Below, piece by piece: positions 54,612-63,902 of a stretch of 64,000 nt of DNA. Source of the stretch: an uncultured Roseibium sp. (GTDB lineage: Bacteria; Pseudomonadota; Alphaproteobacteria; Rhizobiales; Stappiaceae); NCBI RefSeq assembly GCF_947494555.1, contig NZ_CANLVF010000002.1, positions 310,001 to 374,000 of the forward strand, read 5' to 3'. The translations under genes were made by a program, and so were the position numbers. The notes beneath the pieces are model-generated. The model was not told where the DNA came from, searched no databases, and worked only from the letters and a program-made list of their open reading frames with translations. Position 1 is the first letter of the stretch. Each line of letters begins with the position of its first letter.

Positions 54612-57425
54612 ATGAGTGACATTCTTGTTGAAACAGTTGCCAATAAACTCACCACTGTCAGTTATGACTGCCTGGAAAAAGCCATGCGGCTCACCAAAAG
54701 CTCGGGCCACAGGCATTTGGAAATACTCCAATGGCTTTATTACCTGGCGCGCGACGAAAACACCGATTTCGTTCACATCCTGCGTCATTTCGGGATTGAT
54801 GTCGGCAGTGTGCATGGTGATTTGCAACAAGCCATAGCCGACCTGAAAATCAATCAGACAGAACTGCCGTCCATGGCGGCTCCCTTTCAGGAAGCGCTCG
54901 AACGTGCCTGGTTTGAAGGAACGCTTCGGTACGGCGACTACAAGATCCGATCCGCCTACGTGTTGATCGCGGCAATGGGTGACAAATCGACCTGGCGCCA
55001 GTTCCGCAGCTACTCAGCTGCACTTGAAGGTATCAACCGCGATGTCCTTGTACGCGACCTGGACAAGATTGCCGGTGCTTCCAGCGAAGTCGGCGCAAGG
55101 CCAATCGACGGATCAGGTCCGAAGACAGCGGCCGCAGCACCAGGTGCTGAAGGCGAAGAAGCAGCGCCCGGCAGCGGTGTCGGAGAAGATGCTCTGTCGC
55201 AATTCACCGTCGATTTCACGGCTCGCGCACGTGCCGAGGAATTCGATCCTATCGTTGGACGCGATGAGGAAATCCGGCAAGTCATCGATGTCCTGATGCG
55301 GCGCCGGCAGAACAATCCGATCCTGACCGGTGAAGCCGGTGTCGGCAAAACCGCGATTGTCGAGGGGTTCGCCCAGAAGATCGTTGCCGGCGATGTCCCG
55401 CCTGCCCTGCTTGGCACACGTCTGTGCGCACTTGATCTCGGTCTGCTTCAGGCCGGAGCGTCGATGAAGGGGGAGTTTGAAAAGCGTCTGCGCGCAGTTA
55501 TTGACGCGGTTCACGCGTCTATCGTTCCGACAATTCTCTTCATTGACGAGGCCCACACCTTGGTTGGTGCAGGTGGAGCAGCTGGAACTGGAGATGCGGC
55601 AAACCTGCTCAAACCTGCGCTTGCACGCGGCACCCTTCGGACCGTTGCCGCGACGACATGGTCGGAATACCGGCAGCATTTTGAAAAGGATCCTGCACTT
55701 ACGCGGCGCTTCCAACCGGTCCAGGTTGACGAACCGGATGAAGAAAAATGTTTTGCGATGGTACGCGGGCTGCTCGGTCCAATGGAGGAGCACCATCAGG
55801 TTCGCATTCTGGACAGCGCCGTAAAGTCTGCCGTTTCGCTATCGCACAGGTATATCCCGGCGCGCCAACTTCCGGACAAGGCGGTCAGTGTCCTCGATAC
55901 GGCCTCAGCCCGTGTGAATATTTCGCAAGCAGCGCAACCGGCGAAACTGTCCGATCTTATCGCCAAAAAGGGATTTCTGGAGACCGAGAAACAGGCGCTG
56001 ACAAACGACACTGAACTTGGCATGGAGCATCAGGAACAGCTTGATGGTCTCAACGCTGCCATCGAGCAAACCGAACAGGACATTGAAAACGTCCGTGCTG
56101 AATGGGAGCGCGAGCGCAATCTGGTCGCCTCCATTCGCAGGCTGAATGCCGCCCTGACCCAGCTCAGGGGCGGCGAGCCGGCACCCCATCCGGAAAGCTC
56201 CGATATCGAAGATCCCGAGCATGAAGGTCCGGCAATCGTATCCATCGATGATATTGAGCTGGACCTCGACGTGGACCTGGAGGACGAAGAAGCAATCCGC
56301 GCAGGACTGCAAGAAAAGCGTGAGGAGCTTTCCAAAATTCCGGAAGACGACCGCATGGTCTATGCCTATGTGGATGACGAGGCGGTTTCCAGCATCATTT
56401 CCGACTGGACCGGAATTCCTGTCGGCCGCATGGTGCAGGACGAGATGGCCACCATTCTCAACCTCACCGATAGCCTCAACAAGCGTGTTATTGGCCAGGC
56501 GCATGGCTTGGCGATGATCTCCAAGCGGATCGAGACCAGCCGGGCTCAGCTTGGAAATCCTGACAAGCCAATCGGTGTTTTCATGCTGTGCGGACCTTCC
56601 GGTGTCGGCAAGACGGAAACAGCACTTGCTCTTGCCGAAACGCTCTACGGGGGTGAAGACAGCCTGATAACCATCAACATGTCCGAATTCCAGGAGGCTC
56701 ACTCGGTGTCCGGTCTTAAGGGCGCGCCTCCGGGCTATGTCGGCTACGGCGAAGGCGGGCGGCTTACGGAAGCCGTGCGCCGCAAGCCGTACTCGGTGGT
56801 CCTGCTGGATGAGGTCGAGAAGGCTCACCCGGACGTTCACGAGATTTTCTTCCAGGTCTTTGACAAGGGCTGGATGGAAGACGGCATGGGCAGGAAGATC
56901 GACTTCCGCAACACGCTGATCCTGCTGACTTCAAATGTCGGCACGGAGATCATCATGAATGCGGCGAGCCACATGCTGGATGCACCGGTATCGAGCGATC
57001 CCGATCTCGCAGCCACCGATCCCAACGCGCCGGACGCAGAAGCACTGGCAGAAACGCTCAGACCAGCGCTACTGGACGTCTTCCCCCCGGCCCTTCTCGG
57101 ACGGATTGTGACAATACCCTATTACCCGCTTTCGCCGTCCATGCTCGGGCTCATTATTCGCCTGCAGCTTAACCGTATCGTGAAACGCGTGAAGGAAAAC
57201 AGAGAAGCGGAACTTACGTTCGGCGACGATGTCATCGCACATATCGTTTCGCTCTGCCGCGACCCGGACAGTGGCGGCCGTATGATCGACAATATCCTGA
57301 CCAACGACCTCCTGCCGAAACTCTCAAGAGCTTTCCTGACCGCGCAGATGAATGGGGAGGAGTTGAAAACCGTAACGATTGCGGCCGGAGAAGACGGATT
57401 GGATATCAACACGGCAGGCACCTGA
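54612..57425 (+). CDS. clpV: TssH/ClpV, T6SS AAA+ ATPase
   Basis: 937 residues, ClpB-like. An N-terminal sheath-binding domain (about 1-150), Walker A1 GEAGVGKTA near 240, a middle coiled-coil region (about 440-590) and Walker A2 GPSGVGKTE near 660 with VLLDEVEKAHPDVHEIF. It disassembles contracted TssBC sheaths for recycling. It starts 25 bp after tssG and ends the plus-strand T6SS operon; hairpin terminators follow. Confidence 0.97.
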   Translation: MSDILVETVANKLTTVSYDCLEKAMRLTKSSGHRHLEILQWLYYLARDENTDFVHILRHFGIDVGSVHGDLQQAIADLKINQTELPSMAAPFQEALERAWFEGTLRYGDYKIRSAYVLIAAMGDKSTWRQFRSYSAALEGINRDVLVRDLDKIAGASSEVGARPIDGSGPKTAAAAPGAEGEEAAPGSGVGEDALSQFTVDFTARARAEEFDPIVGRDEEIRQVIDVLMRRRQNNPILTGEAGVGKTAIVEGFAQKIVAGDVPPALLGTRLCALDLGLLQAGASMKGEFEKRLRAVIDAVHASIVPTILFIDEAHTLVGAGGAAGTGDAANLLKPALARGTLRTVAATTWSEYRQHFEKDPALTRRFQPVQVDEPDEEKCFAMVRGLLGPMEEHHQVRILDSAVKSAVSLSHRYIPARQLPDKAVSVLDTASARVNISQAAQPAKLSDLIAKKGFLETEKQALTNDTELGMEHQEQLDGLNAAIEQTEQDIENVRAEWERERNLVASIRRLNAALTQLRGGEPAPHPESSDIEDPEHEGPAIVSIDDIELDLDVDLEDEEAIRAGLQEKREELSKIPEDDRMVYAYVDDEAVSSIISDWTGIPVGRMVQDEMATILNLTDSLNKRVIGQAHGLAMISKRIETSRAQLGNPDKPIGVFMLCGPSGVGKTETALALAETLYGGEDSLITINMSEFQEAHSVSGLKGAPPGYVGYGEGGRLTEAVRRKPYSVVLLDEVEKAHPDVHEIFFQVFDKGWMEDGMGRKIDFRNTLILLTSNVGTEIIMNAASHMLDAPVSSDPDLAATDPNAPDAEALAETLRPALLDVFPPALLGRIVTIPYYPLSPSMLGLIIRLQLNRIVKRVKENREAELTFGDDVIAHIVSLCRDPDSGGRMIDNILTNDLLPKLSRAFLTAQMNGEELKTVTIAAGEDGLDINTAGT

Positions 57426-57443
57426 CCTGATCAGCAACGAAAT

Positions 57444-57478
57444 GCGGTGGGACCAATCACATGTCCCACCGCCCGTTT
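57444..57478 (+). terminator. Rho-independent terminator after clpV
   Basis: GCGGTGGGAC and GTCCCACCGC form a 10-bp perfect stem with a 9-nt loop 18 bp after the clpV stop, followed by CCGTTTTC. The T run is short. Confidence 0.75.
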
Positions 57479-57580
57479 TCGGGATGAAACTGGCGACCCT
57501 GCGTCTTGTGAACGGGCTTCCCGCATCCTGGCCTTTGGGACATCGCAATGAGTTCGCCATTCCCCAACCAAAAACAAATC

Positions 57581-57605
57581 GGCTCCCGCAGTCCTTGCGG
57601 GAGCC
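57581..57605. terminator. Second hairpin terminator, possibly bidirectional
   Basis: GGCTCCCGCA and TGCGGGAGCC form a 10-bp perfect stem with a 5-nt loop. On the plus strand it is followed by TTCTGTC, on the minus strand by GATTTGTTTTTGG. It separates the convergent clpV and LCCL-protein genes and may serve both. Confidence 0.75.
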
Positions 57606-57665
57606 TTCTGTCAATTGAACTGTGGACTTATGCCCGTTGCTGAGCGTCAGTCTCGCATGTTTTGC

Positions 57666-58457
57666 CTACCTGGCAGGGAACGAAATGGAACGGACGGTTT
57701 TGGGTCCGTCTTTCGATTCCACACCATTTCGTGCTGACCCGCGGAATTTGCCTTCAAGTGCCGGATCCATTTGCACGAGCACCGGTCCACCAGACAGCGT
57801 GATCTGCCCCGCATGAACAGCGGAGAGGCACACATAGGCGTTCAAGGGATAACTGTCGGTTCCGTAGACACGGCGACCGGCAATTTTCTCCGGAGCCGCC
57901 GGGCAATTGAATGCAAATCGCTGCCCAGTCAGACGAATGTTCGCAAGGCCGGTTTGCGAGAACTTGTCTTTCCATTTCAATGTCGGGACAAGCTCGTTTT
58001 GCAGTGCGTCCAGTTTTTCACGGGTCGCATCCGTCAGGAACATGATACTCAGGTCGGTCGCCGCGAAGTCTTCGGTGGTCACGCCGTTACGAACACTGCC
58101 CGTATACGCCGCCGAACCTGGATTGAGCTGCAGCGTCAGATCACCTCCGCCTTCGCCGATTGCGCCTGCGTGCTGCGCCGCCAGACATATTGGTGTGGAC
58201 GCGGGATATTCGTCTGAACCATAAACCGATACGGTCTGCTCACCCGATGAACTCGCGGGGCAAGTGAACGCGAAACGCTGTCCGACGAACTTGCCTTCGT
58301 CCACCTGAAAATGATGCAGTGTTGTCTCGTGCTCCAACACTTTGCCAAAGTCTTCCGTCGTGCCGGCAGCGAGCGCACCGCCCACGCTTACACCATTCGC
58401 AAAGACAGCGATCGCGACCGCTGCCGCGAAACTCATAATATTTGCATTGTTTCTCAT
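57666..58457 (-). CDS. Secreted protein with two LCCL domains
   Basis: 263 residues from the chosen ATG at 58457, preceded by GGAAAG; the frame is open to 58490. Sec signal (MSFAAAVAIAVFANGVSVGG region, ending ALA). Two LCCL-type units follow, at about 58-148 and 170-255. Each has GQRFAF(T/N)CP, VYG(S/T)D(E/S)YP, ICLAA or VCLSA with HAG, and GS(V/A)RNGVE-type endings, with the cysteine pairs kept. LCCL domains are known from animal cochlin and bind ligands including lipopolysaccharide; bacterial roles are unknown. It is convergent with clpV. Confidence 0.8.
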   Translation of the reverse strand: MRNNANIMSFAAAVAIAVFANGVSVGGALAAGTTEDFGKVLEHETTLHHFQVDEGKFVGQRFAFTCPASSSGEQTVSVYGSDEYPASTPICLAAQHAGAIGEGGGDLTLQLNPGSAAYTGSVRNGVTTEDFAATDLSIMFLTDATREKLDALQNELVPTLKWKDKFSQTGLANIRLTGQRFAFNCPAAPEKIAGRRVYGTDSYPLNAYVCLSAVHAGQITLSGGPVLVQMDPALEGKFRGSARNGVESKDGPKTVRSISFPAR

Positions 58458-59053
58458 GGCTTTCCGCATTCCTATTGTGATGGCGATCAAGTCAAGTCCG
58501 GGTCAATGCATCAAAAATCCAGACCTGCTTGAACGGCTCTCATTGATCACACCCGTCCAGGAACAGCGGCTCCCTCGCCCACATGCGTTAATGCGAATGC
58601 GGATAGAGATGAAGGGCGGTATCATTTCGGTGAACAGTTGCGCCGCGCCCGGCGTCAATAATTTTCAACGACCATTTCAGCCTCAAAATAGTTGAAATAG
58701 CTCGCAACTACTCACAATTATTCAGAAAGTGGTTTTATTTATTCAATAATCCCCACCTTCTTCAATAAGTACGACATCAATATTTAATTCTAAGTCTCTT
58801 TGCCTCACCTCCACCCATCAATTACTGACTTCAGTGATCGCACAATGACAGAATTGCTAATTTTTTGCAGTGATCGGGATCACGAATGGGCGTCGAGACT
58901 CTATCGATGAGAATGTTCGGACGGGTTCGTGTCAACAGAGGACGCCGTCCAGGTGGCAAAGTGCCGATACCGGATCCCAAGGACATAAATTGTGTTTTTC
59001 TGGTTTAGCGGGCAGGCACGGTAAAGGAGGCTTCCGAGTGCCAGCTTGCAACT
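58458..59053. other. Intergenic region upstream of the LCCL gene
   Basis: About 600 bp with no supported gene. AT-rich at 58680-58870, likely promoter DNA for the minus-strand LCCL gene. GTGATC-GG-GATCAC at 58870-58883 is a perfect 6-2-6 palindrome of unknown meaning. Confidence 0.5.
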
Positions 59054-61063
59054 CTATTGCCACGCAAGCACTTCCCCAATCACACCTCGATAGGCCTTGA
59101 GATCTTTGCTCGCGACGGATTGAGGCGCATCTGCGCCGGTTTCCATCTCAAAGGCGAGTGGATCGGTGGGCTCCCCCCTCTGTCTGATTTCGAAATGTAG
59201 ATGAGGTCCCGTCGACAATCCGGTGGTGCCGACATAGCCGACAAGATCACCGGCCTGAACAACGGAACCAAGTTCGATACCCTCTGCATATTCATGCATG
59301 TGGGCATAACGGGTGGTGATCCCGTCCTTGTGTGTGAGTTCGATAAAGTTACCGTATCCGCCGCGAACGTCCTTGTAGGTGACCTTGCCTGAGAACGCGG
59401 CGCGGATCGGCGTACCGGTCGGCGCGGCCCAATCCACGCCTGCATGGAGACGCTCCGTCTTTTTGATCGGATGGAAGCGCATGCCGAACTTGGAGGTCAG
59501 AACGCCCTTCACAGGCACAAGCATCGCACCGGAAAGACTGATCTTGCCTCCTTCACTAACGCAGGCAAATCCCCGGTTCCCAGGCGCCTTCAGCACATAA
59601 CAGCGAACGGACCAATCGTCCCCTTTGCGCACGCCCGCAAACAGTACCTTCCCCCCGCCCCGTTTTTCATCCCGGGGCTGATCGGTGAACACGAGTGTAA
59701 AGCGTTCGTCGGGTTTGATTGCCCTTTTCAGATCAGTCGACGGCGCCAGATATGCGATCGCTTCCCCGACGATAGAGGCCGGGACGGCGTTGCGTACGGC
59801 AGTCGCATAGAGACCATCAATCAAACGATGGCTCTTCGGCACACCTGTGCTTTTGTCGCGCACGATCTCATCCTGGGCGATTTCCTTTCCGAACCAGGGA
59901 TCTGCGCCGTGAACATAAGCCTCTCCATCGCGCGTCGCGGAATAGGCAGCTGTTCCAAGATAGCCGTCTGCGGCGTAAAGCGACATCTGAACGGGACGGT
60001 AATAATCACCGATCCGGCCAAGCCGGTTGGGCAACCTTGCACCTCGTACCGCGATTTTATCGCCTGCGATTAAGTCGTTTCGCTTGAACTCCTGCTTTGC
60101 GAATTCAAGCAGCGATTTCGAGGCGTCTTCGTCAAATCCGTTCTCCTTCAGAAAGGTTGAAAGTGAGACATTTTTCTTGACCGTATCGCGTATTTCAATC
60201 CGGTTTGGTCCTTGTCCGATCGGCCGTTCTGTCAGATATAAATCCAGCGTGTCGGTCGGAGGTTTCAAAAAGACCGGAAGATCGGCAGTTGACTGCCCAT
60301 CTGCCTCGCTTTCTTCCTCTACGACCAGACCATCTGCCTCTTCGCCCCCGCCGAAATTGCCGAACTGGAAGTCAGCTTCACTTCCCGGCGCCCGAATGAT
60401 CAGATCTCCGCTTTCATTGAGCATCCGGCTGTCCAGAACATAAGCATTTGGCGTTGGCAAGGCAGTAGTTCCGGACGAGTTGTCACTTGCCGGAATCAGC
60501 CTTTCAGACAGTTCAATGCGCTGCACGCTCGCTCCGTCATTCAACAAAACCGGATCACCGGCAAGCGGTATGACCGCCGACACCGCCATGTCGAAAAACG
60601 GGTCGGCTGGAACGTCCAGTTCGTCTTCACCGTCGAGCGCGGCTTGCGTATCTCGCTGACCGCTATCAGGTGTCGGGGTTTCCGTCGTCTTCGCCACGGT
60701 ATTTTCATCGGGCCCCGGGTCCGGATTCTGTGTTGGTGTTGGTGTTGGTGTCTGTTGCCCCTCATCGACCTTTGCCGTTTGTGGAGATGAGAGCGAGATT
60801 GCGCCTGAAGAGACCAGGTGGGCGAGACCTCCGATGCCGCCGCCAATCAAGAGAAACAAAATCGCAAGCGTGGCGTAGGTAACCAGCGAGGATTTTCCGC
60901 TTCCGTGTTTATTTGCCTGAAGTGAGCCAACCTCTGGAGCTGGAGCTGGAGCCGGATCGGGAACAGGCGAAGTAGCCGCAGGAGGACCCGAGGGACGGAT
61001 CACCGTGCGGTCGAATTCAGGTCTGTGCGCACCAGAGTTGTTGTTGTTTGGCCACTGAGCCAT
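59054..61063 (-). CDS. Membrane-anchored M23 family peptidase (LytM-type endopeptidase)
   Basis: 669 residues from the ATG at 61063, with AAGGTG 5 nt upstream. A Pro-rich cytoplasmic N-terminus, a TM helix (about 60-85, YATLAILFLLIGGGIGGLAHL), a Pro/Thr/Asp-rich linker, an opacity-associated LysM-like region (about 290-340, SLSTFLKENGFDEDASKSLL), and a C-terminal M23 domain. Zinc ligands are visible: HAGVDW near 542 (His-x3-Asp) and HLHFE near 621. It cleaves peptidoglycan cross-links in the periplasm. Its place near the T6SS could reflect local wall opening for the secretion complex, but it also lies close to a cyclase/FecR pair. Confidence 0.9.
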   Translation of the reverse strand: MAQWPNNNNSGAHRPEFDRTVIRPSGPPAATSPVPDPAPAPAPEVGSLQANKHGSGKSSLVTYATLAILFLLIGGGIGGLAHLVSSGAISLSSPQTAKVDEGQQTPTPTPTQNPDPGPDENTVAKTTETPTPDSGQRDTQAALDGEDELDVPADPFFDMAVSAVIPLAGDPVLLNDGASVQRIELSERLIPASDNSSGTTALPTPNAYVLDSRMLNESGDLIIRAPGSEADFQFGNFGGGEEADGLVVEEESEADGQSTADLPVFLKPPTDTLDLYLTERPIGQGPNRIEIRDTVKKNVSLSTFLKENGFDEDASKSLLEFAKQEFKRNDLIAGDKIAVRGARLPNRLGRIGDYYRPVQMSLYAADGYLGTAAYSATRDGEAYVHGADPWFGKEIAQDEIVRDKSTGVPKSHRLIDGLYATAVRNAVPASIVGEAIAYLAPSTDLKRAIKPDERFTLVFTDQPRDEKRGGGKVLFAGVRKGDDWSVRCYVLKAPGNRGFACVSEGGKISLSGAMLVPVKGVLTSKFGMRFHPIKKTERLHAGVDWAAPTGTPIRAAFSGKVTYKDVRGGYGNFIELTHKDGITTRYAHMHEYAEGIELGSVVQAGDLVGYVGTTGLSTGPHLHFEIRQRGEPTDPLAFEMETGADAPQSVASKDLKAYRGVIGEVLAWQ

Positions 61064-61172
61064 CAATGCACCTTAGTCGCAGCGGGCAAATCATCAATAA
61101 CGCTGCTCTTGCGATCATGCCGGATGACAAGGCTGGATGCAAAAAGTCGGCAATTTCGCGCAGCGGAAGCTG

Positions 61173-63107
61173 CTAGCGGGGAAATTCCACAAGATTACCC
61201 GTACTTCGCGTTTCTGCTTCTTCGCTTTGCTGCACAGTTTTTTCCATATAAATTTCAGGAACATCCAGTGTGAATACTGAAATCTCGGTGCTCAAACCGC
61301 GCAGTTGACCTGACCAGATCTCCGACAAGGGGTAGTCTCTTGGCAACCCATTGGCCACGCTTTGGCTGAGTGCAAGGCGTACCTTCTTGTCCTTGGCGAC
61401 GGATTCGACCCTGCTTGCCGTATTCACCGTTGTCCCCATGACCGTGAAGGATCGACGGTGCTCCCCGCCGATATCCCCGACAAGAACAGGGCCCGCATTC
61501 AGTGCGATTCGCAGGTCCAGCTCATTTTGCGCCGTGATCTGCCTGATGTGATCCAGTTGATTGATAATCTCATGTGCGGCATCGACCGACGCTTTCTCCG
61601 GATTGTCGACTGTATTCGGAGCGTTCCAGACTGCCATGATCGCATCGCCGATATATTTGTCGATGTAGCCATGATGCTTTGTGATGGTCTGGCCGATCGC
61701 ATCGAAACAGGCATTTACAACCCGCACAACATCCTGGTCGGCCAGTTTTTCCGACATCTTTGTAAACCCGACAATGTCGATAAACGCAACGACGACGTGA
61801 CGGGTCTCGCCGCCAAGTGCCGGAAGTTCCTCCGAAACTGCCATGTGCTTGATGACATCAGGCGCGAGATAGTGCCCGAACAAGCGCACCAGCGACCGTT
61901 GCCGACGTTGCAGAATGCTGACCTTGCCGACAGCTGCAGCAACCATCGCGCTGATGCAGCTGACAGGTGCAACGCCAGGTGCCAGAAGAATACCTATCTC
62001 AAGCCCGGCAAGTGCGAGACTTAAGCCGGCAACAACCCCAAGGATCGCAACGACGGGCAAGACCATGAGAGGCAGGAACAGGCCTGCCATGGCACCAATC
62101 ACCGCAAAGAGAACTGACACGGAAGCAAGAGTTCCCTGCGCCGGCGCCACCGTTATCCGGTCAGACAAGGCCGAGCCGATCAAATCCGCGAGGATGAACA
62201 CACCGGCGGTTTGCGGTTGAACACGTGGTCTGCCACTCGGTCCTGTTTCCGCTGCTTCAGCATCCAGGTGCGGCAAAAACCGGTCTGAATAAAGATGTTC
62301 ATCCTCAAATGGCAGTAACCCTCCGAGCAGCACGATCCTGCCCCGGGCGAATTCCTCTAGTTTCTTCCGGCCCTCTTCGCTCGTATTGAGGTCAAGAACG
62401 TCAATCAGCGACATGTAGGGCAGTGACGTCGCCAAGCGAGAAGTAGGAATAGAGGTGAAAGGCTCATCAATCTTAGCGCCGCCAACACCCAGGAGAGCAT
62501 CGATAAGGTGCGGTGACTCATCCAAGGGGAGTTGCGGCGTATGCTCGCGGACAATACCGTCGTTGTCCGTTGAAACGATGACAGAACGAACGCCACCGGA
62601 ACCGATCGCAGCGGTAAAGCTTCTATGAGGCACACCAATTTCGGTATGTGCGATGAAGACCTTGCCGCGATTTCCATAGACGAAACTCTGGAACGGCCGG
62701 TCAAACCCGCGTAAACGGGCTTCACCTGAACTCGGGTCGATAAAAGAATCAGCGCTATAGGCGAAAACGAAATCGAATCCGAGCGCAACCGCGCCCGCAT
62801 CCAGAACGGCTTGCCCTGCTTCGGCAAGAACCGGTGTCATCAAAACGCGGGGGATACGGGTCAGCCGCTCTGAATCGAGTGATGTCTGATCCAACCCGAC
62901 CACAGCTACGGGAGATGGTGCGGGCTGCTTGTCACGCTCAGCAATGGCCCTAACCTGGAAAAGCCGGTCGATGACCCAGCCTTCCCAGATCGCCTTCTTT
63001 GCCGACAAGCCGATGACAATTCCGGCACCTATCGCCGCCAGGGCAATAAGAAATACAAGTTTTTTTCGGCCTATGGCAGTGTCAGCAGTTCGGCCTTCTG
63101 ACGTCAT
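61173..63107 (-). CDS. CHASE2-domain class III adenylate/guanylate cyclase
   Basis: 644 residues. A TM helix (about 17-37), a periplasmic CHASE2 sensor domain (about 40-305; VAVVGLDQTSLDSERLTRIPR, GFDFVFA, VRSVIVSTDNDG), three TM helices (about 325-395), and a class III cyclase domain (about 435-605). The metal-binding aspartates are visible in AFIDIVGFTKMS and YIGDAIMAVW, and VMGTTVNTASRVES is the substrate region. It makes a cyclic nucleotide second messenger on a periplasmic cue. Its ATG overlaps the upstream FecR-like gene by 4 bp, so the pair is coupled. Confidence 0.93.
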   Translation of the reverse strand: MTSEGRTADTAIGRKKLVFLIALAAIGAGIVIGLSAKKAIWEGWVIDRLFQVRAIAERDKQPAPSPVAVVGLDQTSLDSERLTRIPRVLMTPVLAEAGQAVLDAGAVALGFDFVFAYSADSFIDPSSGEARLRGFDRPFQSFVYGNRGKVFIAHTEIGVPHRSFTAAIGSGGVRSVIVSTDNDGIVREHTPQLPLDESPHLIDALLGVGGAKIDEPFTSIPTSRLATSLPYMSLIDVLDLNTSEEGRKKLEEFARGRIVLLGGLLPFEDEHLYSDRFLPHLDAEAAETGPSGRPRVQPQTAGVFILADLIGSALSDRITVAPAQGTLASVSVLFAVIGAMAGLFLPLMVLPVVAILGVVAGLSLALAGLEIGILLAPGVAPVSCISAMVAAAVGKVSILQRRQRSLVRLFGHYLAPDVIKHMAVSEELPALGGETRHVVVAFIDIVGFTKMSEKLADQDVVRVVNACFDAIGQTITKHHGYIDKYIGDAIMAVWNAPNTVDNPEKASVDAAHEIINQLDHIRQITAQNELDLRIALNAGPVLVGDIGGEHRRSFTVMGTTVNTASRVESVAKDKKVRLALSQSVANGLPRDYPLSEIWSGQLRGLSTEISVFTLDVPEIYMEKTVQQSEEAETRSTGNLVEFPR

Positions 63108-63787
63108 TTCACGATGACGACCGCAGTTTTACGTCCGACCTGTGCCGGATCAATCGTGATTTTCCTCATTTCGACACCGAAGTCCGGAGCTTTTCCCTGC
63201 AGGAAGAGCTCCACTTCGACAGCGTCTTCGTCGCTTTCACGGTCGGGCATCTCGGTGACGATGTTGTCTAGGACGTCAAAGCGTTTCGGTTCGCCTCCGC
63301 CGAACGATACGAAGACAGAGCCGTATTGATCCCTGGCCTTGTCGTCGAAACGCAGCATGAGCGACGCGGCTTTTTTGTTCTCAAGCGTCAGCCCGCGCAA
63401 GGTAACCGTCAGGCCTTTGTCCGCTGTCTGCGTGTTAGAACCGCTGTCGGCCTGCAGGCAATTCCCTGCCCGCACGAACTCCTCTTTGCCGCCATCGAGT
63501 TCCAGACCGCTGGCCGATACCTTGAGCGTCCCGGCCTTGATGCGGACTTCCTGGCAAGCGGAATAGTCGAGAAGATCAACATGGCCAGCCTCGCCAAGAT
63601 CGATCACATCTCCCGGCATCAGCTCGGAGAACGCGGAGACGTCAACGCCTTCGGACTTGTCAAGGACGAGCGCAACCGGGTCCGCAAGTGCCGGCCCGCT
63701 TGCGGCAACACCTAATCCAACAAAAGTCGCAAAAACTGACGTCTTCAGACTTCGTGCTTCAAAAAGATTAAACAAATTGTTTTTCAT
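63104..63787 (-). CDS. Secreted FecR-like protein coupled to the CHASE2 cyclase
   Basis: 227 residues from the ATG at 63787, with GGAG 6 nt upstream; an earlier ATG at 63805 is less likely. Signal peptide to about GPALA. The mature N-terminal part (SELMPGDVIDLGEAGHVDLLDYSACQ stretch, about residues 50-75, then RIKAGTLKVSASG) resembles FecR-type beta domains found beside CHASE2 cyclases. The C-terminal part is an uncharacterised beta-rich domain (AASLMLRFDDKARD, VEVELFLQGK). It may be the periplasmic partner or ligand of the cyclase sensor. The FecR assignment is by pattern only. Confidence 0.65.
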   Translation of the reverse strand: MKNNLFNLFEARSLKTSVFATFVGLGVAASGPALADPVALVLDKSEGVDVSAFSELMPGDVIDLGEAGHVDLLDYSACQEVRIKAGTLKVSASGLELDGGKEEFVRAGNCLQADSGSNTQTADKGLTVTLRGLTLENKKAASLMLRFDDKARDQYGSVFVSFGGGEPKRFDVLDNIVTEMPDRESDEDAVEVELFLQGKAPDFGVEMRKITIDPAQVGRKTAVVIVK

Positions 63788-63882
63788 GACGGTCTCCAAA
63801 CTCAATCATTCTGTTGCGCCAAGAAAGACTTTAAAGCATGGCGCTAATCCATGGCCAATTATAACCTGAAAATGGCGTTTTG

Positions 63883-63902
63883 ATTGTGGCCATGGTCACA
63901 AT
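63883..63902. promoter_or_regulatory. Near-perfect 20-bp palindrome upstream of the FecR-like/cyclase operon
   Basis: ATTGTGGCCATGGTCACAAT is symmetrical except for one base pair. The core TGTGG-CCATGG-TCACA is one base off the CRP consensus TGTGA-N6-TCACA. It lies about 96 bp before the start at 63787, so a CRP/FNR-family regulator may control a cyclic-nucleotide operon. Confidence 0.55.
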
